A DNA stretch of 64,000 nt from Flavobacteriaceae bacterium UBA4166 (lineage in GTDB: Bacteria; Bacteroidota; Bacteroidia; Flavobacteriales; Flavobacteriaceae). Numbering within the stretch: the first letter of the stretch is position 1; every line of letters begins with the position of its first letter. Below, one piece after another: positions 17,275-26,346 of this stretch. Made by a program: the position numbers and the translations under genes. The stretch is taken from contig DFVG01000003.1 in assembly GCA_002379985.1 (NCBI GenBank), positions 1-64,000 of the forward strand. The letters are read 5' to 3'. The notes under the pieces are model-generated. The model saw nothing but the letters and a program-made list of their open reading frames with translations, was not told the DNA's origin and ran no database searches.

Positions 17275-18048
17275 ATGAGGCAGTACGCACTATTTATTCT
17301 TTTATTTTTTGCAAGCATCGCTGTTTGGAGTCAGGAAGGTGAACTTATCGATGGAAAAGTGCTCAACGATGCGAACGATGAGCCTTTGGAAAATGTGCAT
17401 GTTGTTAATTTAAATCAAGTAATTGGGGCGACCACTAATAAAGATGGAGAGTTCTCGATTCGTGCTAAGGTAAATGATACGCTCTATTTTAAATATTTAG
17501 GTTTTAAATCCATTCGTGTGCGAGTTACCAATGACTGGCTCAAATTTGGTGATATTAGGGTTAAAATGACCGAATTGGCCATAGCTTTGGAAGAAGTGGT
17601 GGTAAAACCCGTTCAGCTTACCGGTTATGTCGAGGTGGATGCGAAAACCATTCCTATTTACGATAATTATCGCTACCGCATTTCGGGGGTAAATATTGGG
17701 TACGAAGGAGGTGACCGTTCGCCGGGCGCTGTCAATAAAGTGTTGAGCGCTATTTTTAATCCGGCTGATTTCCTATATAATGTCTTCGGAAAACGACCGA
17801 AACAGATGCGGAAGCTCCGGAAGATGAAGGAGGATGACGAAATTCGAAATTTATTGGCGACCAAGTACGACCGCGAAACCCTTATGGCAGTGCTTCAATT
17901 AGAGCGCGTTGATGTGGATGAAATTTTGAACAATTGTAACTATTCTGCCGATTTTATTAGAACGGCAACCGATCTACAGATCTTAGATGCCATTAGCGAA
18001 TGTTATGACGAATATCGTGTCTTGAACCGAGACAAGCGCAAAGGATAA
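17275..18048 (+). CDS. Carboxypeptidase-regulatory-like domain secreted protein
   Basis: This 257-residue exported protein has a signal peptide (ALFILLFFASIAVWSQ). A CarboxypepD-reg-like beta-sandwich follows (about residues 22-110), with the usual GKVLNDANDEPLENVHV opening and TTNKDGEFSIRAKVNDTLYF. The remaining 140 residues are unclassified. The same domain begins many SusC-type receptors, but here it stands alone, as often in Flavobacteriaceae. The function is unknown; surface or periplasmic location is inferred. Confidence 0.8.
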   Translation: MRQYALFILLFFASIAVWSQEGELIDGKVLNDANDEPLENVHVVNLNQVIGATTNKDGEFSIRAKVNDTLYFKYLGFKSIRVRVTNDWLKFGDIRVKMTELAIALEEVVVKPVQLTGYVEVDAKTIPIYDNYRYRISGVNIGYEGGDRSPGAVNKVLSAIFNPADFLYNVFGKRPKQMRKLRKMKEDDEIRNLLATKYDRETLMAVLQLERVDVDEILNNCNYSADFIRTATDLQILDAISECYDEYRVLNRDKRKG

Positions 18049-18065
18049 TTCACGGTACTACTTCT

Positions 18066-19427
18066 ATGACCGAACATATCGCAGCACAGCACGCATTTTT
18101 TCAAACCGGAGCGACGCGTTCGATAGCTTTCCGAAAAAAACAATTAAAGCAACTAAAAAAGATGCTTCGTGAAAACGAAGATCGATTGTACGAAGCGATT
18201 TATGCCGACTTTAAAAAATCACGGTTTGAGACCTACACTTCAGAAGTGGCCTTGTTGGAGCAGGACATTGATGACGCCCTAAAAAACGTAAGTACTTGGG
18301 CAGCTAATAAGTGTGTTAGTACCAATTTAGCCAACTTTCCGGGGAAAAGTTATATACAGCCAGAGCCTTTTGGTGTGAGTCTTGTTATTGGTGCTTGGAA
18401 CTATCCGTATTTATTATCGCTAGGGCCGGTCATCCCGGCAATTGCCGCTGGAAACACGGTGGTGCTTAAACCGAGTGAATTACCCGATCACACCGCGCAA
18501 CTGATGAAAAGCTTAGTTTCTTCGTATTTTGATCCTGAATTTTTTACGGTGGTCACGGGCGGAGTGGAAACTAGCACTGAACTCTTGAAGCAGCCCTTTC
18601 AAAAGATCTTTTTTACAGGGAGTCCGAAGGTGGGAAAAATAGTCTATCAAGCAGCGGCCAAGCAATTGATTCCCGTCACTTTAGAACTTGGAGGTAAGAG
18701 TCCGGCGTTTGTCACAAAACACGCCAACATAAAACGTACCGTACAGCGATTGGTTTGGGGGAAATTTCTAAATGCAGGTCAGACCTGCATCGCACCCGAT
18801 TATGTTTGGGTGGAGGCTTCTATAGCAAATAAGTTTCTACAGGCTTTAAAAGCACAAATTCTCAAGATGAATTATGCTTTCGAGAACGATAATTACATGC
18901 AAATTATCAATACAGATCATGTAGATCGATTGGTAGGTTATTTAGAAGATGCAACGGTGTTTTTTGGGGGTGATCACAATCGAGACCATCGTTTTATTTC
19001 ACCAACAATTCTTACGGATGTGACCTTTGAAAGTCGCTGCATGCAGGAAGAGATCTTTGGGCCGATACTTCCGGTATTATTTTATGAAAACTTAGCGGAA
19101 GCGATAGCGAAAACCAAACAGCTTCCAAAACCTCTGAGTTGTTATGTATTTTCAGATAACCAAAAAGAGCAACATCAAATTACGGAAACGTTATCCTTTG
19201 GCGGTGGCGCCATTAACGACACCATTATGCACATATCAAACCCTAAGTTGCCGTTTGGTGGGGTAGGGCAAAGCGGCATCGGGAGTTATCATGGAGAAGC
19301 AGGATTCAAGACCTTCAGTCATTATAAAAGCATGTTGAAAAAGGCGAATTGGATAGAGCTTCCGCTGAAATACCCACCCTATACAGCGCGAAAATTGCGC
19401 TGGATCAAGCGACTGCTCTCATGGTAA
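18066..19427 (+). CDS. Aldehyde dehydrogenase family protein
   Basis: This 453-residue enzyme is close to class 3 (ALDH3-type) fatty aldehyde dehydrogenases. The NAD-binding WNYPYLLSLGPVIPAIAAGN block, the glutamate motif LELGGKSPAFV and the catalytic cysteine in NAGQTCIAPDYV are present, and the C-terminus has FGGVGQSGIGSYHGEAGF. It oxidises an aldehyde to the acid with NAD(P). The short length and the absence of an N-terminal extension fit ALDH3. It starts 17 bases after the preceding gene and converges with rlmH. Confidence 0.92.
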   Translation: MTEHIAAQHAFFQTGATRSIAFRKKQLKQLKKMLRENEDRLYEAIYADFKKSRFETYTSEVALLEQDIDDALKNVSTWAANKCVSTNLANFPGKSYIQPEPFGVSLVIGAWNYPYLLSLGPVIPAIAAGNTVVLKPSELPDHTAQLMKSLVSSYFDPEFFTVVTGGVETSTELLKQPFQKIFFTGSPKVGKIVYQAAAKQLIPVTLELGGKSPAFVTKHANIKRTVQRLVWGKFLNAGQTCIAPDYVWVEASIANKFLQALKAQILKMNYAFENDNYMQIINTDHVDRLVGYLEDATVFFGGDHNRDHRFISPTILTDVTFESRCMQEEIFGPILPVLFYENLAEAIAKTKQLPKPLSCYVFSDNQKEQHQITETLSFGGGAINDTIMHISNPKLPFGGVGQSGIGSYHGEAGFKTFSHYKSMLKKANWIELPLKYPPYTARKLRWIKRLLSW

Positions 19428-19901
19428 TTAATGATGATGGTAGGGTTCATTCCGAAGAATCGTAAACCCGCGATAGAGCTGCTCTACAAAGAACAATCGA
19501 ATCATTTGATGGGAGAATGTCATGGCTGAAAGCGAGAGTTTTCCTTGAGCCCGACTATAGACTTCGTCACTAAAACCATAGGGACCACCAATTACGAATA
19601 CCAAGTTTTTGAGTCCGCTATTCATTTTCTTCTGAAGAAAAGAACTAAACTGAACAGAACTGTACGATTTTCCTTTCTCATCCAAGAGGATCAATTGATC
19701 GGAAGCTTGTAAGCGCTTTACGATCTCTTGTCCCTCTAACTGTTTCTGTTGTGCTTCAGAACGGTTTTTAGCGTGTTTGATGTCAGGGATGATTACGAGC
19801 TCCATATTCACATAGTGGGAGAGTCTTTGTTGATAATGATCAATTAACTCTTGAAGCGCACGATCGTCAGTTTTTCCTATCGCGAGAAGGGTAATATTCA
19901 T
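19428..19901 (-). CDS. rlmH: 23S rRNA (pseudouridine1915-N3)-methyltransferase
   Basis: This 157-residue SPOUT enzyme methylates pseudouridine 1915 in helix 69 of 23S rRNA. The SAM-binding knot FVIGGPYGFSDEVYSRA and the C-terminal block QMIRLFFVEQLYRGFTI followed by NEPYHH are diagnostic. The length is normal. It abuts the aldehyde dehydrogenase tail to tail with no gap, and is the only minus-strand gene in this plus-strand region. Confidence 0.96.
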   Translation of the reverse strand: MNITLLAIGKTDDRALQELIDHYQQRLSHYVNMELVIIPDIKHAKNRSEAQQKQLEGQEIVKRLQASDQLILLDEKGKSYSSVQFSSFLQKKMNSGLKNLVFVIGGPYGFSDEVYSRAQGKLSLSAMTFSHQMIRLFFVEQLYRGFTILRNEPYHHH

Positions 19902-20006
19902 AAGCGGCTATTAAGTTGTAAAAATAGGAACTTCCTTGGGTTTCCCGTAGGTTTTGGTTTCGGACTTCAAACTTTTTAGGTTATTTTAGCTGAAAGAATT
20001 TGTGCT

Positions 20007-20867
20007 ATGATTTCAAAAAAACAATTCAACAAAGAGATCGATCTTATCATTGCCAACGCCATTCGTGAAGACGTAGGTGACGGAGATCATAGCTCTTTAG
20101 CCTGCATTCCCGAAGACGCTACCGGAAGGGCACATTTGTTGGTCAAAGATGAGGGAATTTTGGCTGGTGTTGAATTTGCTCGAAAGGTTTTTGAATTTGT
20201 AGATCCCGGATTAAGCTTGGAGATACTTATCCACGATGGAACTTCGGTAACCTATGGGGATGTTGCCTTCATCGTAAGCGGAAATTCTCAGTCCATTTTA
20301 AAATCAGAACGCCTTGTCTTGAACGCCATGCAACGGATGAGTGCCATCGCAACAAAAACGAATGCCTATGTATCATTGTTAGAAGGCACCAATACACAAA
20401 TTCTGGATACGCGTAAGACCACACCCGGCATCCGTGCCCTAGAAAAATGGGCCGTTACTATTGGCGGCGGTGAGAACCATCGGTTTGCTTTGTATGATAT
20501 GATCATGTTGAAAGATAATCACATCGACTTTTGTGGTGGCATCACACCGGCCATTCAGAAAACACAACAATACCTGAGAGAAAAGCAACTCGATATTAAA
20601 ATTATCGTTGAGGCTCGAAACCTTGATGAGATCAAAGAAATTCTACAGAACGAAGGAGTGTATCGTATTTTGATCGACAATTTCAATTACGAGGATACAC
20701 GAAAAGCGGTAGCGCTCATAGGCGACCAATGTCTTACGGAATCGAGCGGTGGTATTACGTTGGAAACTGCGCGAAAGTATGCTGAATGCGGAGTTGATTA
20801 TATTTCGAGTGGAGCGCTCACACACTCAGTTCACAACATGGACTTGAGCCTTAAAGCCATTTCATGA
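20007..20867 (+). CDS. nadC: Nicotinate-nucleotide pyrophosphorylase (carboxylating)
   Basis: This 286-residue quinolinate phosphoribosyltransferase of NAD synthesis shows EDVGDGDHSS near the N-terminus, the RKTTPGIRALEKWAV phosphoribosyl site, GGENHRFALYDMIMLKDNH, and ILIDNF and ESSGGI in the C-terminal barrel. No nadA or nadB is in the window. The next gene starts inside its stop (ATGA), as does the one after, so the three are coupled. Confidence 0.96.
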   Translation: MISKKQFNKEIDLIIANAIREDVGDGDHSSLACIPEDATGRAHLLVKDEGILAGVEFARKVFEFVDPGLSLEILIHDGTSVTYGDVAFIVSGNSQSILKSERLVLNAMQRMSAIATKTNAYVSLLEGTNTQILDTRKTTPGIRALEKWAVTIGGGENHRFALYDMIMLKDNHIDFCGGITPAIQKTQQYLREKQLDIKIIVEARNLDEIKEILQNEGVYRILIDNFNYEDTRKAVALIGDQCLTESSGGITLETARKYAECGVDYISSGALTHSVHNMDLSLKAIS

Positions 20868-21802
20868 CCGAAGTAGAGGAAAATCTGTTAAAAGTACCCG
20901 TCTTGCGACAAGGTATTTTATGGAGTCAGCGGGTGATCTTACCCGGACTCAACGGATTGACGCTTTACGACCTTTTGGCAACCTATGTTTCTGGAATTAT
21001 AAAAGGAACCTTTTCTTCTCGAGCAAGCTCCATCGCCTATAGCTTTTTTATGGCCTTGTTTCCGTTCTTGCTTTTCATTCTGAATTTAATCCCTTATGTA
21101 CCTATAAAAAGCTTTCAAGAGCGATTTTTAGTTTTTATTGAGATCTTTCTTCCGCCGCAAACACAAGAATTCTTCTACCCCGTAATTGAGGATATTGCGT
21201 TGAATCCGCGATCGGGATTACTGTCTTTTTCGATTATACTAGCTATGTTCCTAGCAGCCAATGGAGTGAACACTATTTTCAGTGCCTTTGAATATTCGGT
21301 ATACGTGACCATTAATCGCAGTTTTTTTCGACAATATCTTATCGCCGTAGCAGTTTCTGTATTTTTGGCATTGTTGTTGCTTTTAACGGTTGTGTTGGTG
21401 TTGTTGGGTGAATTTTTTATTGAAACCATTAAGGGTCAAGAGTTTATAAATAATGAAGCCTTTTTAGTTTCCGCCTTACAGCTCATCATTTCATTCGTTC
21501 TTATATATACTATCATTGCATCTCTGTACTATTTTGGAACCAAGAAACAAAAGGATATGAAGTTTGTTTCCATAGGGGCTACCGTAACCACAATTTTATT
21601 TATGGTAACTACCTATTTGTTTGGCGTTTACATCAATAACTTCTCAAATTATAATGAGTTATACGGTTCTATTGGTGCACTTTTGATAATGATGTTTTAT
21701 ATTTGGATTAATGCAAACTTGCTGTTATTGGGCTTTGAGCTGAATGCTTCGATACGGCAATTGAAAAAAAATAACTTTAATAACGAAAACCATAACCCAT
21801 GA
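20864..21802 (+). CDS. YihY/virulence factor BrkB family membrane protein
   Basis: This 312-residue inner-membrane protein has about six hydrophobic helices. The family signature SSRASSIAYSFFMALFPFLL lies near residue 45, and GSIGALLIMMFYIWINANLLLLG near the C-terminus is the other conserved region. It was once annotated as ribonuclease BN, which is now known to be wrong. The function is unknown. It overlaps nadC and the DUF2147 gene by four bases each. Confidence 0.9.
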   Translation: MTEVEENLLKVPVLRQGILWSQRVILPGLNGLTLYDLLATYVSGIIKGTFSSRASSIAYSFFMALFPFLLFILNLIPYVPIKSFQERFLVFIEIFLPPQTQEFFYPVIEDIALNPRSGLLSFSIILAMFLAANGVNTIFSAFEYSVYVTINRSFFRQYLIAVAVSVFLALLLLLTVVLVLLGEFFIETIKGQEFINNEAFLVSALQLIISFVLIYTIIASLYYFGTKKQKDMKFVSIGATVTTILFMVTTYLFGVYINNFSNYNELYGSIGALLIMMFYIWINANLLLLGFELNASIRQLKKNNFNNENHNP

Positions 21803-22227
21803 AAAAATTAATGCTATCCCTGATGTTGCTTGTAGGAGCAGTATCTTTTACGTTCGCCCAAGGCGTGACAGGAAAATGGAAAACGATTGATGATGAAACC
21901 GGCGAAGAAAAATCTATCGTTGAGATCTACCAAGATAATGGCAAGATCTATGGAAAGGTGATTGAAATCCTAAATCCTGCTCGTAAGAACGCTACGTGTA
22001 CTGAATGTGAAGGTGCTGATAAAGACAAACCTATTGAAGGTTTGGTAATCATTAGAGGACTCGAGAAAGACGGTGACGAATACAATGACGGAAAAATCTT
22101 AGACCCTCAAAACGGGAAGCTTTACAAGTGTTACATCGAATTGGAAAGTGCCAACAAATTGAAAGTGAGAGGATACATTGGTTTCTCCTTACTTGGCCGC
22201 ACGCAGTATTGGCAGCGGATAGAATAA
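21799..22227 (+). CDS. DUF2147 domain secreted protein
   Basis: This 142-residue exported protein has a signal peptide (LMLSLMLLVGAVSFTFAQ). The mature part matches DUF2147: GKWKTIDDETGEEKSIVEI, then a C-x2-C pair (ATCTECEG), LVIIRGLEKDGDEY and the terminal GYIGFSLLGRTQYWQR. It probably binds a small molecule in the periplasm; no activity is known. It is the last gene of the nadC run and is followed by a terminator. Confidence 0.88.
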   Translation: MKKLMLSLMLLVGAVSFTFAQGVTGKWKTIDDETGEEKSIVEIYQDNGKIYGKVIEILNPARKNATCTECEGADKDKPIEGLVIIRGLEKDGDEYNDGKILDPQNGKLYKCYIELESANKLKVRGYIGFSLLGRTQYWQRIE

Positions 22228-22252
22228 CCGTTATAAAATATAGTATCTTTAG

Positions 22253-22278
22253 GCTACCTTTTTAGGTAGCTTTTTTTT
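22253..22278 (+). terminator. Intrinsic terminator after the nadC operon
   Basis: GCTACCT (22253-22259) pairs with AGGTAGC (22264-22270), followed by eight T's. It ends the nadC-YihY-DUF2147 transcript 26 bases after the last stop codon. Confidence 0.9.
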
Positions 22279-22323
22279 GTTGATTATAATCTGAATTCTG
22301 TTATCGAGACCTCCTTATTTTTT

Positions 22324-24771
22324 GTGGACGTTGTGTTGCCCATTCCATTACGGCAGGCTTTTACCTATGCTATCAATAAAGACGAGGCAGCATTTCTACA
22401 ACGAGGAATGCGGGTTTCGGTTCCCTTCGGAAAGTCGAAAATTTACACTGCCTTGGTCGATTGTATCCACCAACAAACGCCACAAGGATATGAGGCCAAG
22501 GAGATTGATCAAATTCTAGATGAAAAACCATTGGTCACTGCACAACAATGGAAGCATTGGGAATGGATGGCGTCGTATTATCTGTGCACTTTAGGCGAAG
22601 TGATACGCGCTGCACTTCCCAGCGCTTTTTTATTAGAAAGTGAGACCCTCATTCATCTGGCTCCTTCTTTCGATATAACTACTATTGATAGTATGCCCAT
22701 TACAGATGAAGGCTTTTTGGTGTTGGAAGCCCTACAGCATCAGTCTTCATTGCATATCAATGACGTACGCTCTATTCTAGACCAAAAAAGCGTGGTGCGT
22801 GTCATTCAAGAGTTACTTCAAAAAGGCTGTATAGAAGTGAAGGAAACCCTGTATGAATCCTATTCTCCTAAACAAAAGCGATACCTTCGATTAGCACCGC
22901 AATTTACTTCCGAAGAAAACCTGCGGGAACTTTTAGATACCTTGTCTAGAGCTCCGAAGCAAAGAGATGTCTTGATGAACCTGTTTACGCTTCAGGCTTC
23001 TGAAAAGAATGTGGGAAGTGTTTTGCTTCAGAAAAAATCGGATGCTTCTGCAGCTACTTTGCGTACTCTTATCGACAAAGGGATTCTTGAAGAATATTTT
23101 CTTCAACAGGATCGGGTTTTTTATGATGGGGAAGATCCTTCAAGCACCAAGGCATTGAGCGAAGCACAAGAACGTGCCTACCAAGAGATCTTACTGTCGT
23201 TTGAGCAACAACAAATATGCTTGCTCCATGGCGTAACGTCTAGCGGTAAGACCGAGATCTATGTGAAATTGATTGAAACCGTATTGCGGCAAGGCAAACA
23301 AGTGTTGTATATGCTTCCGGAAATTGCCCTTACCACACAACTCATTGGTAGACTTCAAGAATATTTTGGAGCGAAAGTGGCGGTGTATCACTCCAAATAC
23401 TCTGTCAACGAACGCGTTGAGGTTTGGAATAATGTATTGGAAAATAAAGAAAAAGCGCAAGTGGTCATCGGGGCGAGATCTTCGTTGTTTTTACCTTTTC
23501 ATGAACTCGGACTCGTTATCGTGGATGAAGAACACGAACCTTCTTTCAAGCAATACAATCCTGCACCCCGATATCACGGTCGGGATGCCGCGATGATGCT
23601 GGCCCATTTCCACGAGGCGAAAACATTGTTGGGGTCGGCTACACCTTCCTTAGAAAGTTATTACAATGCGCAACAAGAGAAATATGGTTTGGTTTCTTTG
23701 ACGGAACGCTTCGGAAAAGTGTTGCTTCCGGAAATGGAGCTGGTAGATCTACAAGAGGCGTACCGTAAAAAGAAAATGACAGGACATTTTTCGGAAACAT
23801 TGCTCTTAGCGATGAAAGAAACCTTGGAAGGTGGGGAGCAAATTATTTTATTTCAAAATCGAAGAGGTTATTCTCCGGTAGTCTCCTGTACCACCTGCGG
23901 TGTTTCTCCCCAATGCCCTAACTGTGACGTGAGCTTGACGTATCATCAACACAAGAATCAATTACGTTGTCATTATTGCGGTTACCACATCGCAATGCTT
24001 CAAAGCTGTATGGCTTGTGGCATGGAAACCTTAGACACCAAAGGTTTTGGTACCGAGCAAATAGAAACGGAACTACACTCATTGTTCCCGGAGGCTCGAA
24101 TTGCCCGAATGGATCAAGATACCACTCGTGGAAAACACGCCTATGGAAAGCTCATTGAAAAATTGGAGCAGCAAGAGATTGATATTTTAGTAGGAACCCA
24201 AATGGTTGCCAAAGGATTAGATTTTAGAAATGTTCGGTTAGTGGGCGTCATGCATGCAGATAATCTGTTAAATTTCCCTGATTTTAGAGCCCATGAGCGA
24301 AGTTTTCAGCTGTTGCTTCAGGTAGCGGGTAGGGCAGGACGAACCCAAAAACGTGGGAAGGTGCTCATTCAAACATACAATCCGAATCATCAAATTTTAC
24401 AACAGGTTACGGTCAATGACTATGAAAGTATGTACAAAGATGAGACCGAAGAACGCTATCAATATAAATATCCGCCCTATTATCGTGCCATTAAGATTAC
24501 CTGTAAAGCCCGAAATTTTGTCACCATGCAACAGGCAGGGCAGTGGTTGGCACAGGCATTAAGCCTTCAATTAAAGGAGCATGTATTGGGGCCTGAACAA
24601 CCTCCGGTGGGAAGAATTAGGAATGAATACCTGACATGTTTGTTAGTAAAAATTCCGAAGCAACAATCATTACCGAAAACAAAAGGGTATATCAACCAAG
24701 TGTATCGGCGATTTTCAGCCATCAAAGAATTTTCGTCAGTAAAGGTAGTATTGGATGTAGATCCGGCTTAG
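22324..24771 (+). CDS. priA: Primosomal protein N' (replication-restart helicase)
   Basis: This 815-residue PriA helicase reloads the replisome at collapsed forks. The N-terminal DNA-binding domain starts VVLPIPLRQAFTYAI. Helicase motifs include GVTSSGKTEIY (Walker A), DEEHEPSFKQY and GSATPSLE. The zinc-binding cysteines are in CTTCGVSPQCPNCD and CHYCGY, CMACG. The start is GTG at 22324. Codons just upstream read LFF in frame, which resembles the N-terminus of relatives, but no usual start codon lies there. The last four bases overlap the convergent LytTR gene. Confidence 0.95.
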   Translation: MDVVLPIPLRQAFTYAINKDEAAFLQRGMRVSVPFGKSKIYTALVDCIHQQTPQGYEAKEIDQILDEKPLVTAQQWKHWEWMASYYLCTLGEVIRAALPSAFLLESETLIHLAPSFDITTIDSMPITDEGFLVLEALQHQSSLHINDVRSILDQKSVVRVIQELLQKGCIEVKETLYESYSPKQKRYLRLAPQFTSEENLRELLDTLSRAPKQRDVLMNLFTLQASEKNVGSVLLQKKSDASAATLRTLIDKGILEEYFLQQDRVFYDGEDPSSTKALSEAQERAYQEILLSFEQQQICLLHGVTSSGKTEIYVKLIETVLRQGKQVLYMLPEIALTTQLIGRLQEYFGAKVAVYHSKYSVNERVEVWNNVLENKEKAQVVIGARSSLFLPFHELGLVIVDEEHEPSFKQYNPAPRYHGRDAAMMLAHFHEAKTLLGSATPSLESYYNAQQEKYGLVSLTERFGKVLLPEMELVDLQEAYRKKKMTGHFSETLLLAMKETLEGGEQIILFQNRRGYSPVVSCTTCGVSPQCPNCDVSLTYHQHKNQLRCHYCGYHIAMLQSCMACGMETLDTKGFGTEQIETELHSLFPEARIARMDQDTTRGKHAYGKLIEKLEQQEIDILVGTQMVAKGLDFRNVRLVGVMHADNLLNFPDFRAHERSFQLLLQVAGRAGRTQKRGKVLIQTYNPNHQILQQVTVNDYESMYKDETEERYQYKYPPYYRAIKITCKARNFVTMQQAGQWLAQALSLQLKEHVLGPEQPPVGRIRNEYLTCLLVKIPKQQSLPKTKGYINQVYRRFSAIKEFSSVKVVLDVDPA

Positions 24772-25481
24772 TTACGCATGGAGGCAGTAAGTGCTTCTAC
24801 GAGATCGGTTTTTCTATTCCTACTCAGCGGAAGTTGTTCATTCTCAAGCTCGATCACCTTACTGTTGTAGCGTTCAACCTTATCCAGATTTACGATATAG
24901 GATTTGTGAATGCGTAAGAAACGATCTTCCGGTAAGAGCGATTCGAAGTTTTTCATCGTAGATAAAACCACTAAGGCATCATGCTCGGTCACTAACTTCA
25001 CATAATCTCCCAGTGCTTCGATATAGCGTAACTCATTAAGGAATACCTTTCGTTTTTTCAGATTGCTCTTAACGAAGATAAAGTCTTCGTCATCAAAACT
25101 GTCTTCACTTTTCAACTTGAAATTAGTGATCGCTTTGTGAACGGCATTATAAAAGCGATCTCTGGAAATAGGTTTCCGCAGATAATCCACCGCATCGTAG
25201 TCAAAGGCTTTAAACGCATACTTCGTTTTTCCCGTGACAAATATAATTTGTGGCTTGTGGGTAAGGTCATCTAATAGATCGAAACCGGATAAGATCGGCA
25301 TTTCAATATCTAAGAAAACGAGATCAATTTCGTTATTGGCCAATCCCATTTTCGCCTCGATGGCATTGTTGTATTCTGCAACAAGGTCGAGCGATGGGTG
25401 ATTCTCAATAAGTTTGACGATAGATAATCTTTGCAGTGTAGAATCGTCAACAATAGCGCATTTAAGTACAGGTTTATCCAC
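24768..25481 (-). CDS. LytTR-family response regulator
   Basis: This 237-residue two-domain regulator has a receiver domain (about 8-120) with the acidic pair DD near the start and the phosphoacceptor in VFLDIEMPILSGFDLL, and a LytTR DNA-binding domain (about 140-232) with LRYIEALGDYVKLVT and FLRIHKSYIVNLDKVERY. No histidine kinase is adjacent, so its partner is elsewhere. It overlaps priA by four bases tail to tail. Confidence 0.92.
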   Translation of the reverse strand: MDKPVLKCAIVDDSTLQRLSIVKLIENHPSLDLVAEYNNAIEAKMGLANNEIDLVFLDIEMPILSGFDLLDDLTHKPQIIFVTGKTKYAFKAFDYDAVDYLRKPISRDRFYNAVHKAITNFKLKSEDSFDDEDFIFVKSNLKKRKVFLNELRYIEALGDYVKLVTEHDALVVLSTMKNFESLLPEDRFLRIHKSYIVNLDKVERYNSKVIELENEQLPLSRNRKTDLVEALTASMRN

Positions 25482-25616
25482 TTGTATCCCCTAGTTTTTT
25501 GTAAGACAATGATAAGTAAAAAATCGATGAACGGCAAATTTTTTTAACTTTTATCGAAAAAAAAGCACGCTTTAACTGACTGTGTAGGAAAAGGTTGTGT
25601 CAATTGTAAGTCGGGT

Positions 25617-25646
25617 TTGTAAATTAAAATATTCGTTGTATTTTTG
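25617..25646 (+). promoter_or_regulatory. Promoter of the rpsF-rpsR-rplI operon
   Basis: TTG (25617-25619), a 19-base spacer and TATTTTTG (25639-25646) match the Bacteroidota promoter consensus exactly. Transcription should begin near 25650, giving a leader of about 43 bases. Confidence 0.8.
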
Positions 25647-25651
25647 CCCGC

Positions 25652-25670
25652 TCTTGGCAAGGTGCTAAGA
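25652..25670 (+). promoter_or_regulatory. Hairpin at the 5' end of the rpsF mRNA
   Basis: TCTTGGCA pairs with TGCTAAGA (8 bp, one G-U) around an AGG loop, right at the predicted start of the transcript. S6-S18 operons are autoregulated through leader RNAs in other bacteria. I do not see the CCG bulge of the known S6-S18 site, so this may be only a stabilising hairpin. Confidence 0.4.
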
Positions 25671-25692
25671 ACTTAAATTTAATTCAATTTTT

Positions 25693-26031
25693 ATGAATCA
25701 TTACGAAACTGTTTTCATCTTGAATCCCGTTTTATCTGATGAGCAGATAAAGGAAACAGTTAAGAAATACGAAGACCTTCTTGTTTCTAAGGATGCTAAG
25801 ATGATTTCGAAGGAGGATTGGGGACTTAAAAAGTTAGCCTATCCTATTCAACACAAAAAAAGTGGTTTCTATCACTTATTCGAGTACACTGTTCCTGGTG
25901 ATGCTATTACCGACCTTGAGTTGGCGTTTCGCCGAGACGAGCGTATCATGCGTTATCAAACGGTGAAATTAGACAAGCATGCAATTGCTTGGGCTGAAAA
26001 GAGAAGAAACCGTAACAAACAAAAAGCGTAA
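25693..26031 (+). CDS. rpsF: 30S ribosomal protein S6
   Basis: This 112-residue S6 shows NHYETVFILNPVLSDEQIK at the N-terminus, WGLKKLAYPIQHKKSGFYH in the middle and RRDERIMRYQTVKLDKHA near the end. It binds 16S rRNA as a heterodimer with S18, which is encoded next, three bases downstream. The length is normal for Bacteroidota. Confidence 0.98.
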   Translation: MNHYETVFILNPVLSDEQIKETVKKYEDLLVSKDAKMISKEDWGLKKLAYPIQHKKSGFYHLFEYTVPGDAITDLELAFRRDERIMRYQTVKLDKHAIAWAEKRRNRNKQKA

Positions 26032-26034
26032 CAC

Positions 26035-26331
26035 ATGGCAACCTTACAACAACAAGCAAAAGGAAAAAAAGACGGAGAAATTCGTTATTTGACTCCGCTT
26101 AACATTGAAACTACCAAAGCAAAGAAGTATTGTCGCTTCAAGCGATCTGGTATCAAGTATATTGATTATAAAGATCCAGATTTCTTGGCGAGCTTCGTAA
26201 ACGAGCAAGGTAAAATCTTACCACGTCGTCTTACCGGAACTTCTTTGAAATACCAACGAAAAGTGGCTATTGCCATTAAACGTGCCCGTCATTTGGCGTT
26301 GATGCCTTACGTGACCGATTTGTACAAATAA
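26035..26331 (+). CDS. rpsR: 30S ribosomal protein S18
   Basis: This 98-residue S18 has the core YCRFKRSGIKYIDYKD, then LPRRLTGTSLKYQRKVAIA and KRARHLALMPYVTD. A short unconserved N-terminal extension (MATLQQQAKGKKDGEIRYL) is usual for flavobacteria. It partners S6 in the 30S platform. Confidence 0.98.
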   Translation: MATLQQQAKGKKDGEIRYLTPLNIETTKAKKYCRFKRSGIKYIDYKDPDFLASFVNEQGKILPRRLTGTSLKYQRKVAIAIKRARHLALMPYVTDLYK

Positions 26332-26346
26332 AAAGCAGATAGGATT

